Source of the DNA: Halomonas icarae
Lineage (GTDB): Bacteria; Pseudomonadota; Gammaproteobacteria; Pseudomonadales; Halomonadaceae
DNA length: 64,000 nucleotides
Reading direction: 5' to 3'
Assembly: GCF_009901955.1 (NCBI RefSeq)
Contig: NZ_WUTS01000001.1
Coordinates: forward strand, 869,034-933,033
Position 1 is the first letter of the stretch. Every line of letters begins with the position of its first letter. The translations under genes and the position numbers were made by a program. Below are positions 1 to 9,430 of the stretch, piece after piece. The notes under the pieces are model-generated. The model was given only the letters and a program-made list of their open reading frames with translations. It was not told where the DNA came from and ran no database searches.

Positions 1-84
1 TGCAGCTTGCAGCTTGCAGCTTGCAGCTTGCAGCTTGCAGCTTGCAGCTTGCAGCTTGCAGCTTGCAGCTTGCAGCTTGCAGCT
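1..84. repeat. Heptanucleotide tandem array, 12 perfect copies
   Basis: Twelve uninterrupted copies of the 7-bp unit TGCAGCT, running off the left edge of the window, so the true copy number is unknown. The last base of the array is also the first base of the TAA stop codon (minus strand, 84-86) of the RNase T gene, so the array begins exactly where that coding sequence ends. The unit contains the palindromes AGCT and TGCA. It can be read through in an open frame on either strand, but that only reflects the absence of stops in the repeat. Copy number is a likely target for slippage. Confidence 0.97.
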
Positions 85-752
85 TACGGCGCCTCTTCCA
101 TTCCCTGTTCGCGCTGAGTCTGGGCCCAGCCGCCGATCTCCTTGTAGCGATTGACCATGGCGCAGAACAGCTCGGCGGTGCGTTCGGTATCATAGCGAGC
201 CGAATGCGCCTCGCTGTTGTTGAATTCGATGCCGGCGGCCCGGCAGGCCCGGGCCAGTACCGTCTGGCCGTACATCAGGCCGGCCAGGGAGGCGGTATCG
301 AAACTGGAGAAGGGGTGGAAAGGATTGCGCTTGATGCCGCAGCGGTTCACCGCGGCATTGAGGAAGCCGTGATCGAACGCCGAGTTGTGGCCGACCAGGA
401 TGGCGCGGGTGCAGCCATGGGCCTTAATCGACTTGCGTATGGGTCGAAAGATCTCGTTGAGCGCCTCGGACTCGTTGACCGCCACCTGGCGACGCAGGGG
501 ATCGTCGAGCCGGATGCCGGTAAAGTCCAGTGCCGACTGCTCGATGCTGGCACCCGCAAAGGGCTCCACGTGGAAGGCATAGGTCGACTCGGGGAGCAGG
601 TAACCCTCGGCGTTCATGGTCAGGGTGACCGCGGCGATCTCGAGGATCGCATTGCGCTCGGAATCAAAGCCGCCGGTTTCCATGTCGACCACCACCGGCA
701 GGTAGCTGCGGAATCGCTGTGCCATCAGGTCGCGGGCGATCGCCTCGCTCAT
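84..752 (-). CDS. rnt: Ribonuclease T
   Basis: Cytoplasmic 3'-5' exoribonuclease of the DEDDh family, known for trimming tRNA and other stable RNA 3' ends. The 222-residue product carries all three Exo motifs: VVDMETGG (D23, E25), HNSAFDHGF and [11 protein letters not shown] chose the ATG at 752 because it is preceded by AGGAGAGG at good spacing and puts the catalytic acids at residues 23 and 25, the numbering of the E. coli enzyme; an in-frame ATG at 776 would add eight residues and has a poorer context. The gene is divergent from argG and ends directly in the heptamer array, so no ordinary terminator is visible downstream. Confidence 0.95.
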   Translation of the reverse strand: MSEAIARDLMAQRFRSYLPVVVDMETGGFDSERNAILEIAAVTLTMNAEGYLLPESTYAFHVEPFAGASIEQSALDFTGIRLDDPLRRQVAVNESEALNEIFRPIRKSIKAHGCTRAILVGHNSAFDHGFLNAAVNRCGIKRNPFHPFSSFDTASLAGLMYGQTVLARACRAAGIEFNNSEAHSARYDTERTAELFCAMVNRYKEIGGWAQTQREQGMEEAP

Positions 753-884
753 GCACCTCTCCTTCGTGTTTGGCATTGATGTCGCGGGCAGGCTGGCCGC
801 GGCCCGGCTCGAATCCGCGCAGTCTAGCAGCTCGCTCCCGCGAGGTCCCGTGGATGGGCGGTATTCGAGGCGAGGTTGGCGCGC

Positions 885-890
885 TATACT
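885..890 (+). promoter_or_regulatory. Possible -10 element for argG
   Basis: TATACT lies 37 bp before the argG start codon in the rnt-argG divergent gap. No convincing -35 hexamer sits 16-18 bp upstream, so this is only a candidate. No ARG-box-like palindrome was recognised. Confidence 0.3.
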
Positions 891-927
891 GGCAGGTCTT
901 CGTATTCATCAGAAAGGAGCTCCTCGA

Positions 928-2148
<1,221 letters not shown>

Positions 2149-2152
2149 TGTC

Positions 2153-2187
2153 GCATTGGGGCGCCTTCGGGCGCTCCAATGCTTTAT
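2153..2187 (+). terminator. Rho-independent terminator of argG
   Basis: A 13-bp stem (2153-2165 with 2170-2182, one G-T pair) closed by a TTCG tetraloop, followed by TTTAT, begins five bases after the argG stop codon. Confidence 0.85.
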
Positions 2188-2225
2188 GTGCCGCAAGGAT
2201 CGTGGGTACTAGTAGGAGGCTTGTC

Positions 2226-2546
2226 ATGTTCAAGAAGCTTCTTTCGGGGCTGTTGGGTGCTGGCGATGACGATGGCTCTGCGGGCCATGCCCCGGCCGCC
2301 GAGCCGGTGGAGCACAACGGCTATCTGATTGTCTCCGAGCCGGCACAGGAGGGTGGCCAATACCGCGTCAGCGGCTGGATCCGTCGGCCGCTGAGCGGGG
2401 ATGGCGAAGAGGACGAGGATGAGGTGCTCGAGCACCGCTTCGAACGCTCTGATATGGTGCCCGGCCGCGAGGCCTGCGACGAGCTGATGATCAGCAAGGC
2501 GCGGCGCTTCATCGACGAGATGGGCGACGGCATGTTCGCTCGCTAG
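2226..2546 (+). CDS. HlyU-family protein
   Basis: A 106-residue protein resembling the HlyU family, small proteins named after the Vibrio HlyU virulence activator but common in bacteria without toxins. Visible family traits are the hydrophobic N-terminus FKKLLSGLLG, the motif HNGYLIVSEP, GGQYRVSGWI, an EHRFERSD segment and a C-terminal KARRFIDEMGD helix. The start at 2226 has AGGAGG seven bases upstream. It ends 16 bp before the DUF294 gene and may be co-transcribed with it. Whether it regulates transcription here cannot be told from the sequence. Confidence 0.75.
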   Translation: MFKKLLSGLLGAGDDDGSAGHAPAAEPVEHNGYLIVSEPAQEGGQYRVSGWIRRPLSGDGEEDEDEVLEHRFERSDMVPGREACDELMISKARRFIDEMGDGMFAR

Positions 2547-2562
2547 TCCGGTCGAGAGAGTC

Positions 2563-3690
2563 GTGCGCTTTCTGCATCGCGCCTCACCGTGGCGGGAGCT
2601 CTTTGCCGGGGAGACCCTGCCGGATCCCGCCAGCCTGCCTGATCTTGTCGCGCCCCTGCGCGATGCCCTGATCGATCTGGGGTCTCATCCCGACCTGGCC
2701 GACGCCCATGCCTGGCAATCCACCCTGGTGGAGGCACTGTTGCGTCTCGATCTGCCTGCCTGGCGGATTTCCCAACTGATCAGCGACCATAACGCCTGGC
2801 TTTACCGCCGTGCCGTCCGTCTCGCCGAGGCCGAGATGAAGGGACAGGGGTGGGGCGCGCCGCCGGTGGCGTACTGTGTCGTGGTGCTGGGCTCTGGAGG
2901 TCGCCACGAGAGTCTGCTGGCCCCGGATCAGGACAATGCCATGATCATCGATGAGTATCCGGATGCCCGGCATCTCGAGATTGACGGCTATTTCCAGTCG
3001 CTGGGCGAGCGCTTCAGCGATCGGCTCGATCGCGCGGGGATTCCGTTGTGCAGTGGTCATGTCATGGCCCGCTGGCCGATGTGGCGCAAGCGCCTCTCGG
3101 AGTGGCAGCGCCAGCTCGAGATATGGAGCGCCGACCGACGGGTCAAGCGCGTGCAACAGGCCAATATCCTGCTCGACTTCACCCCGGTCTTCGGTGACAT
3201 GGGCCTCGCCGAGGCGCTGAGCGACTGGGTAGCAACGCGTCTTCCCGCGGCGGGGCTCTTCCTCGACGAGATGGGGGCGCTGTTCGATGAGCAGCCGGTG
3301 GCGCTGGATCGCCTCGGCCGGTTGGCCGGGGCGCTGGAAGGGGCACCCCACGAGCGGGCTATCAATCTCAAGCATCAGGCCATTTTGCCACTGGTCGCCG
3401 CGGCAAGGCTGATGTCGCTGCGGCACGGTGTGCGCGAAACCGATACCCGGCGGCGGCTCGCAGCGCTGGTCGCCAGGGGCAAGCTGGGGGCCGACAGCTG
3501 CCGAGAACTTACCGCCGCCCATGGGCGCTTGCAGGCGCTGCTGCTCCACGAGCAGTGCCACAATCTCGCTGCCGGCCGTGCCGCCGACGGCTGGGTGGAT
3601 ATGACACGCCTCGGCAAGGACCAGCGGATGTTACTGCGCCATGATCTGCAGCAGATACGGGCGCTGCAGCGTCGCGGACGCCGGGGCTAG
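2563..3690 (+). CDS. DUF294-type putative nucleotidyltransferase
   Basis: A 375-residue cytoplasmic protein with the nucleotidyltransferase signature GSGGRHESLLAPDQDNAMI (about residues 108-126), where the Gly-Ser loop and DQD acidic pair match the GlnD/DUF294 fold, followed by a helical C-terminal substrate-binding-type domain. Relatives usually have N-terminal cNMP-binding or CBS domains, which are absent here. The start is a GTG at 2563 behind GAGAG. In pseudomonads and relatives such genes sit beside acetate-permease-like symporter/kinase genes and a 3'-5' exonuclease, exactly the partners found next door, so a regulatory role in carbon signalling is inferred; the modified target is unknown. 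Its TAG stop overlaps the stop of the convergent kinase gene within one CTAG. Confidence 0.8.
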   Translation: MRFLHRASPWRELFAGETLPDPASLPDLVAPLRDALIDLGSHPDLADAHAWQSTLVEALLRLDLPAWRISQLISDHNAWLYRRAVRLAEAEMKGQGWGAPPVAYCVVVLGSGGRHESLLAPDQDNAMIIDEYPDARHLEIDGYFQSLGERFSDRLDRAGIPLCSGHVMARWPMWRKRLSEWQRQLEIWSADRRVKRVQQANILLDFTPVFGDMGLAEALSDWVATRLPAAGLFLDEMGALFDEQPVALDRLGRLAGALEGAPHERAINLKHQAILPLVAAARLMSLRHGVRETDTRRRLAALVARGKLGADSCRELTAAHGRLQALLLHEQCHNLAAGRAADGWVDMTRLGKDQRMLLRHDLQQIRALQRRGRRG

Positions 3691-6428
3691 CCGGGCTCCG
3701 GCGGCGCCTCGGGAAGCTCCATGATCAGGCAGGCGCCCCCTAGATGGGGGGCCTCTTCCACCCATAGACGACCACCGAGGTGGGCCACGATCCCGCGGCT
3801 GATGGGCAGGCCGAGGCCGCTGCCTCGGGGGCGACCATGACGGCTGTCGGGCGCTGCATCGGCGCGCTGGATCTGGTGGAACTTCTCGAACACGCGCTCG
3901 CGCTCCTCCTCGCCGATGCCGGGGCCATTGTCCTCCACCATCAGGCGGTAGTGACGCTTGTGTGGCAGCAGACTGAGTCGTACTCGCGCGTCCTCCTGGT
4001 CGGCAAACTTTCCGGCGTTGTCGAGCAGGTTGATGATCACCTGCTCCAGGCGATCCGGGTCGCCGATGACCGGGGCCTGCTCCGGCTCGATCACCACCTC
4101 CAGCGCCACTCCCCGGTCCGCCTGCATATGATGCACCGCATCCACGCTGTGACGCACCAGCGCCACCAGGTCGAGAGATTGAGGGTGGAGCGTCAGGCGC
4201 CCGCTCTCCAGGCGTGCCAGGTCGAGGATCTCCTCGATCAGTCGTGAGAGTCGCTGGCTCTCCTTGACCACCACATCGAGGAAGTGGACCCGCTTCTCTT
4301 CAGGCAGGTTGTCGCTGTCGCGCAGGATCTCGGCGAAGGCGCGGATCGAGGTTAGTGGGGTGCGCAGTTCGTGGCTGACCATGGCGACGAACTCGTCCTT
4401 CAGGCGGTCGAGTTCGCGTAGGCGCTCGTTGGCGGCACGCAGCTCCTCGCTGGCCAGGGCCAGTTCACTGGACTTCTGTTCCAGGCGTCGGTTGATCTCC
4501 AGGGTCTCGGAAGTGGTATCGAGGATGCTGAGGATCGACTCCAGGTCGAGTGCTTCACCGCGTACCACCGAGTTGATCAACACCCGTGCCGAGGCGTTGC
4601 CCAACGCCCCGGAGAGGGCCTGTTCGGCGCGCGCGATCTGGGCCGGGGTGGCCGGCTGTTCGGCATCACTCGTCTGGGGTTCGGTATCGGCGAAGACCCG
4701 AGCGGTCGTTCCTGTCCCCAGGTAGCGGTCGAGGAGGGTGCGCAACTCGCCACGGGTGGTCTGGCCGTGCCATAGAGAGGTCTCCAGCAGATTCGGGTGC
4801 ATGGCCTCGGCAAACAGCGCCGCCTGAGTCTGCTCAAGCGGCGATTGACGACTGAACAGCGAGACCCCGACCAGCAGGCCGAGGTTGGCGGTCAGGCTCC
4901 AGAGCAGTGAGTGGGTATAGATGTCCCAACCCTCCAGGCCGAAGAGTGCATAGGGTCGCAGCCAGACAATGCCGAAGGGACCCTGCTCGAGAAAGGTGGC
5001 ATCGAGCCAGCCGGACTGGGCGAAGCCAGGGATCAGCAGGGTCCAGGCCCAGACCAGCGTGCCGGCGATCAACCCCAGGGCGGCACCACGGTGATGTGCG
5101 CCGCGCCAGTACATGCCGATCAGCATGGCGGGGGCGAATTGGCAGGCTGCGGCGAACGAGACCAGGCCGATGGTCACCAGACTGTAGGCGTCGCCGACCA
5201 GCGCATGATAGAGGTAGCCCAGCAGCAGTATCAGCACGATTGCCACCCGGCGGATGCCCAGCAGCCAGCCGGCCAGCTCGCCGCTGGCACTGCGGTGCAG
5301 GCGGCGGGTACGCAGCAGCAACGGCATGATCAGCTGGTTGCTGACCATGGTGGAGAGCGCGATGGTCTCGACGATGACCATGCTGGTCGCCGCCGAGAGG
5401 CCGCCGATAAAGACCAGCAGCGGCAGGCCCTCCAGGTCGGCCGAGAGGGGCAGGGTGAGCACGAAGCGGTCGGGGTCGGCATCTCCCATCAGCAACAGGC
5501 CCGCCATGGCGATGGGGATCACGAACAGGTTGATGGCCAGAAGGTAGAGCGGGAATAGCCAGCTGGCGCGAGCCAAATGGCGCTCATCGACGTTCTCCAC
5601 CACCAGCACCTGGAACTGCCGGGGCAGCGTGAGAAATGCCAGAAAGGCCAGCACCAGCATGCCCGCCCAGCCGGTTGCGCCACCGGGTACGGCATCCAGC
5701 CCCAGCCGTGCTGCCAGTTCCGGCGTGGCGGCGACCCGGGCGAAGAGATCGCCGGGGCCCTGGAAGAGCACGAAGACCGTGAAGATACCGACCGACAGGA
5801 AGGCTATCAGCTTGACCAGGGACTCGAAGGCGATGGCGGCCACCATCCCCTCGTGGCGCTCGCTGGCATCCAGGTGGCGGGTGCCGAAGAGAATGATGAA
5901 GACGGCCAGCACCAGTGCTACCCAGAAAGACTTGTCCAGCCAGAAGGGCTCGTCGGCCAGACGCAGGTCGCCGGCATCGGGGTAGTTCACCAGCACCGCG
6001 TGGGTAACGGTGATCGCCTTTAACTGCAGGGCGATATAGGGCGTGATGCCGATCAAGGCGATCAGTGCCACCAGGGCCCCGAGGCCCGAGCTCTTGCCGT
6101 AGCGGGCACTGATGAAGTCCGCAATCGAGGTGATGCGCTGAGCGCTAGCGATACGCACCATCTTGCGGATCAGGAAGGGAGCCATCAGCATCGCCAGGGT
6201 TGGCCCAAGATAGATCAGCAGGAAGCTGGGGCCGAACTGGGCGGCGCGACCCACGCTGCCATAGAAGGTCCAGGCGGTGCAGTAGACCGCGATGGAGAGC
6301 GCATAGACATTGGGCGAGCCGATCAACGAGCGTCCCTGCTCGGCGCGTCGGTCGCCCCAGGCGGCGATCAGGAACAGCAGTGCCAGGTAGCCGAAGGCGA
6401 CGCTGAGCACCACGATGTCGCTGCGCAT
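3687..6428 (-). CDS. Sodium:solute symporter/histidine kinase fusion
   Basis: A 913-residue inner-membrane sensor. Residues about 1-490 form a multi-pass sodium:solute symporter (SSS/SLC5) domain with about 13 hydrophobic segments and typical stretches such as YGKSSGLGAL and RQFQVLVVEN. A coiled linker (SELALASEELRAANERLRELDRL) leads to a histidine-kinase core: H-box SHELRTPLTSIRAF with phospho-acceptor H686, N-box INLLDNAGKF, G1 DNGPGIGEEE and G2 SGLGLPISRG. Architecture resembles CbrA and CrbS/MxtR, sensors linked to amino-acid, acetate or carbon-source control. No PAS domain is obvious and no fused receiver is present. It is the last gene of a minus-strand operon with the receiver protein; ligand and transport activity are unknown. 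Confidence 0.9.
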   Translation of the reverse strand: MRSDIVVLSVAFGYLALLFLIAAWGDRRAEQGRSLIGSPNVYALSIAVYCTAWTFYGSVGRAAQFGPSFLLIYLGPTLAMLMAPFLIRKMVRIASAQRITSIADFISARYGKSSGLGALVALIALIGITPYIALQLKAITVTHAVLVNYPDAGDLRLADEPFWLDKSFWVALVLAVFIILFGTRHLDASERHEGMVAAIAFESLVKLIAFLSVGIFTVFVLFQGPGDLFARVAATPELAARLGLDAVPGGATGWAGMLVLAFLAFLTLPRQFQVLVVENVDERHLARASWLFPLYLLAINLFVIPIAMAGLLLMGDADPDRFVLTLPLSADLEGLPLLVFIGGLSAATSMVIVETIALSTMVSNQLIMPLLLRTRRLHRSASGELAGWLLGIRRVAIVLILLLGYLYHALVGDAYSLVTIGLVSFAAACQFAPAMLIGMYWRGAHHRGAALGLIAGTLVWAWTLLIPGFAQSGWLDATFLEQGPFGIVWLRPYALFGLEGWDIYTHSLLWSLTANLGLLVGVSLFSRQSPLEQTQAALFAEAMHPNLLETSLWHGQTTRGELRTLLDRYLGTGTTARVFADTEPQTSDAEQPATPAQIARAEQALSGALGNASARVLINSVVRGEALDLESILSILDTTSETLEINRRLEQKSSELALASEELRAANERLRELDRLKDEFVAMVSHELRTPLTSIRAFAEILRDSDNLPEEKRVHFLDVVVKESQRLSRLIEEILDLARLESGRLTLHPQSLDLVALVRHSVDAVHHMQADRGVALEVVIEPEQAPVIGDPDRLEQVIINLLDNAGKFADQEDARVRLSLLPHKRHYRLMVEDNGPGIGEEERERVFEKFHQIQRADAAPDSRHGRPRGSGLGLPISRGIVAHLGGRLWVEEAPHLGGACLIMELPEAPPEPG

Positions 6429-6431
6429 GGC

Positions 6432-6641
6432 CTACTCCCTTGGTGGCTTGCGGGTGCTCGGGCTCTCCATCAGCCAGGCCGTCAGCCCGATGATGAGCCC
6501 CCAGGCGATGAACAGGTAGAGCGGCAGCCAGGAGATCGCCATGGCCCGGTCCGGCACCAGCACCAGGGGCGGGGTGAACAGCAGCGCGGCCAGGATGATC
6601 AATGCCAGCAGGCGCTCGCGGCGCCGCGGTACGCTCAGCAT
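6432..6641 (-). CDS. Small two-helix membrane protein
   Basis: A 69-residue protein with two hydrophobic segments (about residues 11-27 and 36-58), an Arg-rich N-terminus and a charged C-terminus. It lies between the exonuclease gene (28 bp gap) and the symporter/kinase gene (3 bp gap), so it is almost certainly co-translated with the sensor. Many SSS permeases have a short membrane subunit encoded immediately upstream; by position this could be such a partner, but I do not recognise a named family. Confidence 0.7.
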   Translation of the reverse strand: MLSVPRRRERLLALIILAALLFTPPLVLVPDRAMAISWLPLYLFIAWGLIIGLTAWLMESPSTRKPPRE

Positions 6642-6669
6642 GGCAAGACGCTACGATCGTATGTGGTCG

Positions 6670-8730
6670 TCATGAGGCGCAGGCATCCTCCTTGCTCAAT
6701 GCACTGTGCTGCAGGGCCAGGGCCTTCTCGAGTGTGTCGATGCCGCGGGCCTCCAGGCGGGGCAGCAGCGATAGCCATAGCTCGGCGGTGACCCGGGCAT
6801 CGCCCAGGGCGGTGTGGCGAGTGCCCGGGGGGAAGGAGAGGTCATAACGCTCGGCCAGGCTGTCGAGGTCATGCCCATCCAGGCTGGCATCCAGCGCCCG
6901 GGAGATCAGCAGGGTGTCGAGTATCGGCATGTCCAGTGCGATGCCGGCTCCTGGTGATTGCAGGGCAAGCAGATCGAAGGCGGCGTTATGGGCCAGCAGA
7001 ACGGCGTCTCCCACATAGTCGCGGAAGCGAGGCAGTGCCACCGAGAGTGGAGGAGCGCCGGTGACGGCGTCATCGGTGATGCCGTGAATGGCGGTGCTGG
7101 CCGGAGGGATCGGTTTTCCCGGATCGACGTAGAGGTCGAAGGTTTCACTGGCCAACAGTCGTGCGTTGACGACCCGACAGGCGCCGATGCTGATCACGGT
7201 GTCGCCGCGGCGTAGCTCGAGGCCGGTGGTCTCGGTATCGAAGGCCACCACTTCCAGGGCGCGTAGCGGTCGGGCGGCCAGCTCCGCATCGGGTGCCGGC
7301 AGGTCGGCGATGCCGAAGTCGTGGAACTCGGGGCGCGGCGGAAGCGTCGGGCGCGGTGCCCCGACCCGCCCCGCGGCGTGAAAGGGCAGGCGCAGCCGGG
7401 CATGCTGACCATCGTCATCGGCCAGGCTCCAGACGTCGCTATCGTGCTGATGCAGCACGTCGGCCACCCGGGGGGTGAAGGGAAGTGCCTCCAGGCGCTG
7501 CTGTTGCCACTCGCCGAGCCGGGATTCGGCAAGCGGCTTGCCCTTCCAGATCAGGTCGAGGTAGACCCGCCTGTTGCCCAGGCGTACCTCGCCCTCCAGG
7601 GAGACATCGCCCAGCGTCGAGGCCAGCGTGTCGAGCAGCGAGCCCAGCAGCGCCAGCAGGGCACTGGCATCACCCTTCAGCCAGGCCGGCATGCCGACCG
7701 CGGTGAGCTGGCGTGTCGTCGGGAGCCGCTCGTTGAGGCTGGCCCAGAGGTCGTTGGACCACAGGGGGATCAGCCGCTCGCCCTCCTGCTGCATGCGCTC
7801 GACAAGGGACGAGAGGCCATCGATATCCTCCCCCAGGGCCTGGCTCTCCTCAGCGATCACCCGCTCCAGCCGCCGACGCATCTCGCCGGCGCCTTCGGGC
7901 AGGGCGGAGAGGGCGTCGGCGGCACTGGTCAGGCTGGCGCCATGGCGACGTAGCCGCGGCAGACCATCGAGCAGCTCGGCACGGGCACCCATCTCGCTGG
8001 TCCAGGCGGCGGTGGTGTCGATCAGGGTCAGCATGGTCTCGCCATGGCTGCCGGGTACCCGGCGCAAGGTGGCAAGCAGCCAGCGCTCGCCGCTGGGCAC
8101 CAGCACCTCGCGAGGGGCTCCATTGGCGGGTAACTGGCCCAGGGCATGCTGCAGACTCACGGCGGGCAGCAGGGCCTCGAGACGCTTGCCAAGACCAAGG
8201 CTGGCGTGATCCTCGAACAGTGTCTCGGCAGCCTGGTTGAACAGCAGAATGCGACGGTGGTGGTCGCATAGCAGGAGCGGCGTATCGAGCACCTGCAGCA
8301 GGGTCTCGAGTTCCTGGCGTATCCGTGCCGCGCTCCGCGCGCCTTCGGTGTGGGCGGTGGCCAGTCGGGAGCGGTCGCTGCGCCATGCCTCGCGAACCCG
8401 CACCAGATCGGGGCCAAGGGCACGTAGCCAGCCCTCCGGGGGATAGTCGTCCCGGGCGTCCGGATTGGCCACCAGTCGTGCCAGCTGCACCTGCAGGTGA
8501 CGAAGCGGCGTGAACAGCTGGCGCTCGAGCAGCAGGCCGACCAGGAAGATGGTGCCGCCACCCGAGAAGCAGCCCGCCCACAGTACCAGGCGGGCGATCC
8601 CTCGGGGCTGGAAGAGGGTATCGAGCCATAGCGCGAAGGTGGCGCCACCGAAGATGCTGATGCCGCTGAGCAGCAGCCACAGGCCGATCAGCCGCTGGCG
8701 GCGGGGCAGGCCGGAGAGCCGACGACTCAT
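6670..8730 (-). CDS. Membrane-anchored PAS and 3'-5' exonuclease (DnaQ-like) protein
   Basis: A 686-residue protein with two N-terminal transmembrane helices (about 15-35 and 46-67), a HAMP-like helical stretch, a PAS-like region (LLLCDHHRRILLFNQAAETLF, about 150-200, written here only in part as a landmark), a long helical middle reminiscent of a decayed kinase dimerisation domain, and a complete DEDDh exonuclease domain from residue 494: AFDTETTG (D498, E500), HNAAFD (D586) and HTALGDARV (H639, D644). All catalytic residues are present. Its stop/start junction with the upstream receiver gene is TGATG, implying translational coupling. It belongs to the symporter/kinase signalling operon; the substrate and why an exonuclease should be membrane-tethered are unknown. 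Confidence 0.85.
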   Translation of the reverse strand: MSRRLSGLPRRQRLIGLWLLLSGISIFGGATFALWLDTLFQPRGIARLVLWAGCFSGGGTIFLVGLLLERQLFTPLRHLQVQLARLVANPDARDDYPPEGWLRALGPDLVRVREAWRSDRSRLATAHTEGARSAARIRQELETLLQVLDTPLLLCDHHRRILLFNQAAETLFEDHASLGLGKRLEALLPAVSLQHALGQLPANGAPREVLVPSGERWLLATLRRVPGSHGETMLTLIDTTAAWTSEMGARAELLDGLPRLRRHGASLTSAADALSALPEGAGEMRRRLERVIAEESQALGEDIDGLSSLVERMQQEGERLIPLWSNDLWASLNERLPTTRQLTAVGMPAWLKGDASALLALLGSLLDTLASTLGDVSLEGEVRLGNRRVYLDLIWKGKPLAESRLGEWQQQRLEALPFTPRVADVLHQHDSDVWSLADDDGQHARLRLPFHAAGRVGAPRPTLPPRPEFHDFGIADLPAPDAELAARPLRALEVVAFDTETTGLELRRGDTVISIGACRVVNARLLASETFDLYVDPGKPIPPASTAIHGITDDAVTGAPPLSVALPRFRDYVGDAVLLAHNAAFDLLALQSPGAGIALDMPILDTLLISRALDASLDGHDLDSLAERYDLSFPPGTRHTALGDARVTAELWLSLLPRLEARGIDTLEKALALQHSALSKEDACAS

Positions 8731-9101
8731 CAGGACACCTCGGAGAGCAGAGCCTTGACCTTCTCCACCAGCGCCTGGGTCGAGAAGGGTTTGGTGACGT
8801 AGTCATCGGCGCCCAGCGCCAGGCCCTTCTCGCGCTCGACCTCGCGCCCATGGGCGGTGAGCATGATGATGGGCAGACGGCGATGGGTCGGATCGCCACG
8901 CAGACGCTCGAGCACATCGAAGCCGCTGATGCCGGGCAGGCTAATATCCAGCAATACCAGATCCGGCGCCCCCTCCGCGACCCGCACCAGGGCGTTTTCA
9001 CCATTCTCCGCGGTGACCACCTCGAAGCCGGCCTGCTGCATCAGAAACTCCAGTGAAAGGACGATATTCGGCTCATCGTCTACCACCAACACCTTGGCCA
9101 T
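8730..9101 (-). CDS. Single-domain response regulator (CheY-like receiver)
   Basis: A 123-residue stand-alone receiver domain: acidic pocket D8 D9, phospho-acceptor D52 in LLDISLPG, the T of MLTAHG and K in YVTKPF. There is no DNA-binding or other output domain, so it must act through protein contact or as a phosphate relay. It is the first gene of the operon that ends in the symporter/kinase, its likely phosphodonor, and its stop codon overlaps the start of the PAS/exonuclease gene. The LuxR-type regulators usual for CrbS-like kinases are not encoded in this window. Confidence 0.93.
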   Translation of the reverse strand: MAKVLVVDDEPNIVLSLEFLMQQAGFEVVTAENGENALVRVAEGAPDLVLLDISLPGISGFDVLERLRGDPTHRRLPIIMLTAHGREVEREKGLALGADDYVTKPFSTQALVEKVKALLSEVS

Positions 9102-9216
9102 GACGCACTCCAGGTCATTATGATCGTTGTTGTTGTCAGTCTAAGTGGGTGTTGATGGCCGGGCAAAGACGACCTTGGCACAAGGCGGCGATAGCGGGGC
9201 GTGCTACGGTGGGGCT

Positions 9217-9377
9217 CAGGCTCTGTCCGAAAACTGGCTGCGCTCGGCTATACGGCGTTAACAATCGACTCAAAGACCTCATTTACACTCCGTAAACTCG
9301 TGCGCGAGCCCGGTCCGTCTTTTCGCCGATTTTTGCCTTGCCTAACCTTCTCTCGCCGACTTTTCAGACAAAGCCTG
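9217..9377. mobile_element. MITE-like palindromic element with terminal inverted repeats
   Basis: The gene-free stretch 9102-9430 contains a 161-bp element whose ends are inverted copies: left CAGGCTCTGTCCGAAAA (9217-9233) against the reverse complement of 9361-9377, with two mismatches in 17. The interior is also loosely palindromic around TTTAC-ACTCC-GTAAA near 9291-9305. It has no coding capacity of its own. The layout fits a miniature inverted-repeat element or a folded extragenic repeat. It lies about 50 bp upstream of the glutathione transferase gene. No target-site duplication was clear. Confidence 0.7.
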
Positions 9378-9430
9378 GTGTCTTTTTCTCTTCCTATCTT
9401 CCTTCATTTCTTTCAGTCGGAGATATGCGC

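Noticed and set aside
1..84. CRISPR or telomere-like array
   Set aside because: Units are 7 bp with no spacers; a simple tandem repeat is the sufficient description.
21..779. Open frame starting inside the heptamer array with a repeated heptapeptide (QLAACSL)
   Set aside because: A 7-bp repeat always encodes a 7-residue repeat; the rest is antisense to rnt, and there is no ribosome-binding site.
9117..9144. Promoter for the receiver gene (GTCTAA/ATTATG on the plus strand)
   Set aside because: The hexamers are acceptable, but the implied transcript start would fall inside the ribosome-binding site, so the assignment is doubtful.
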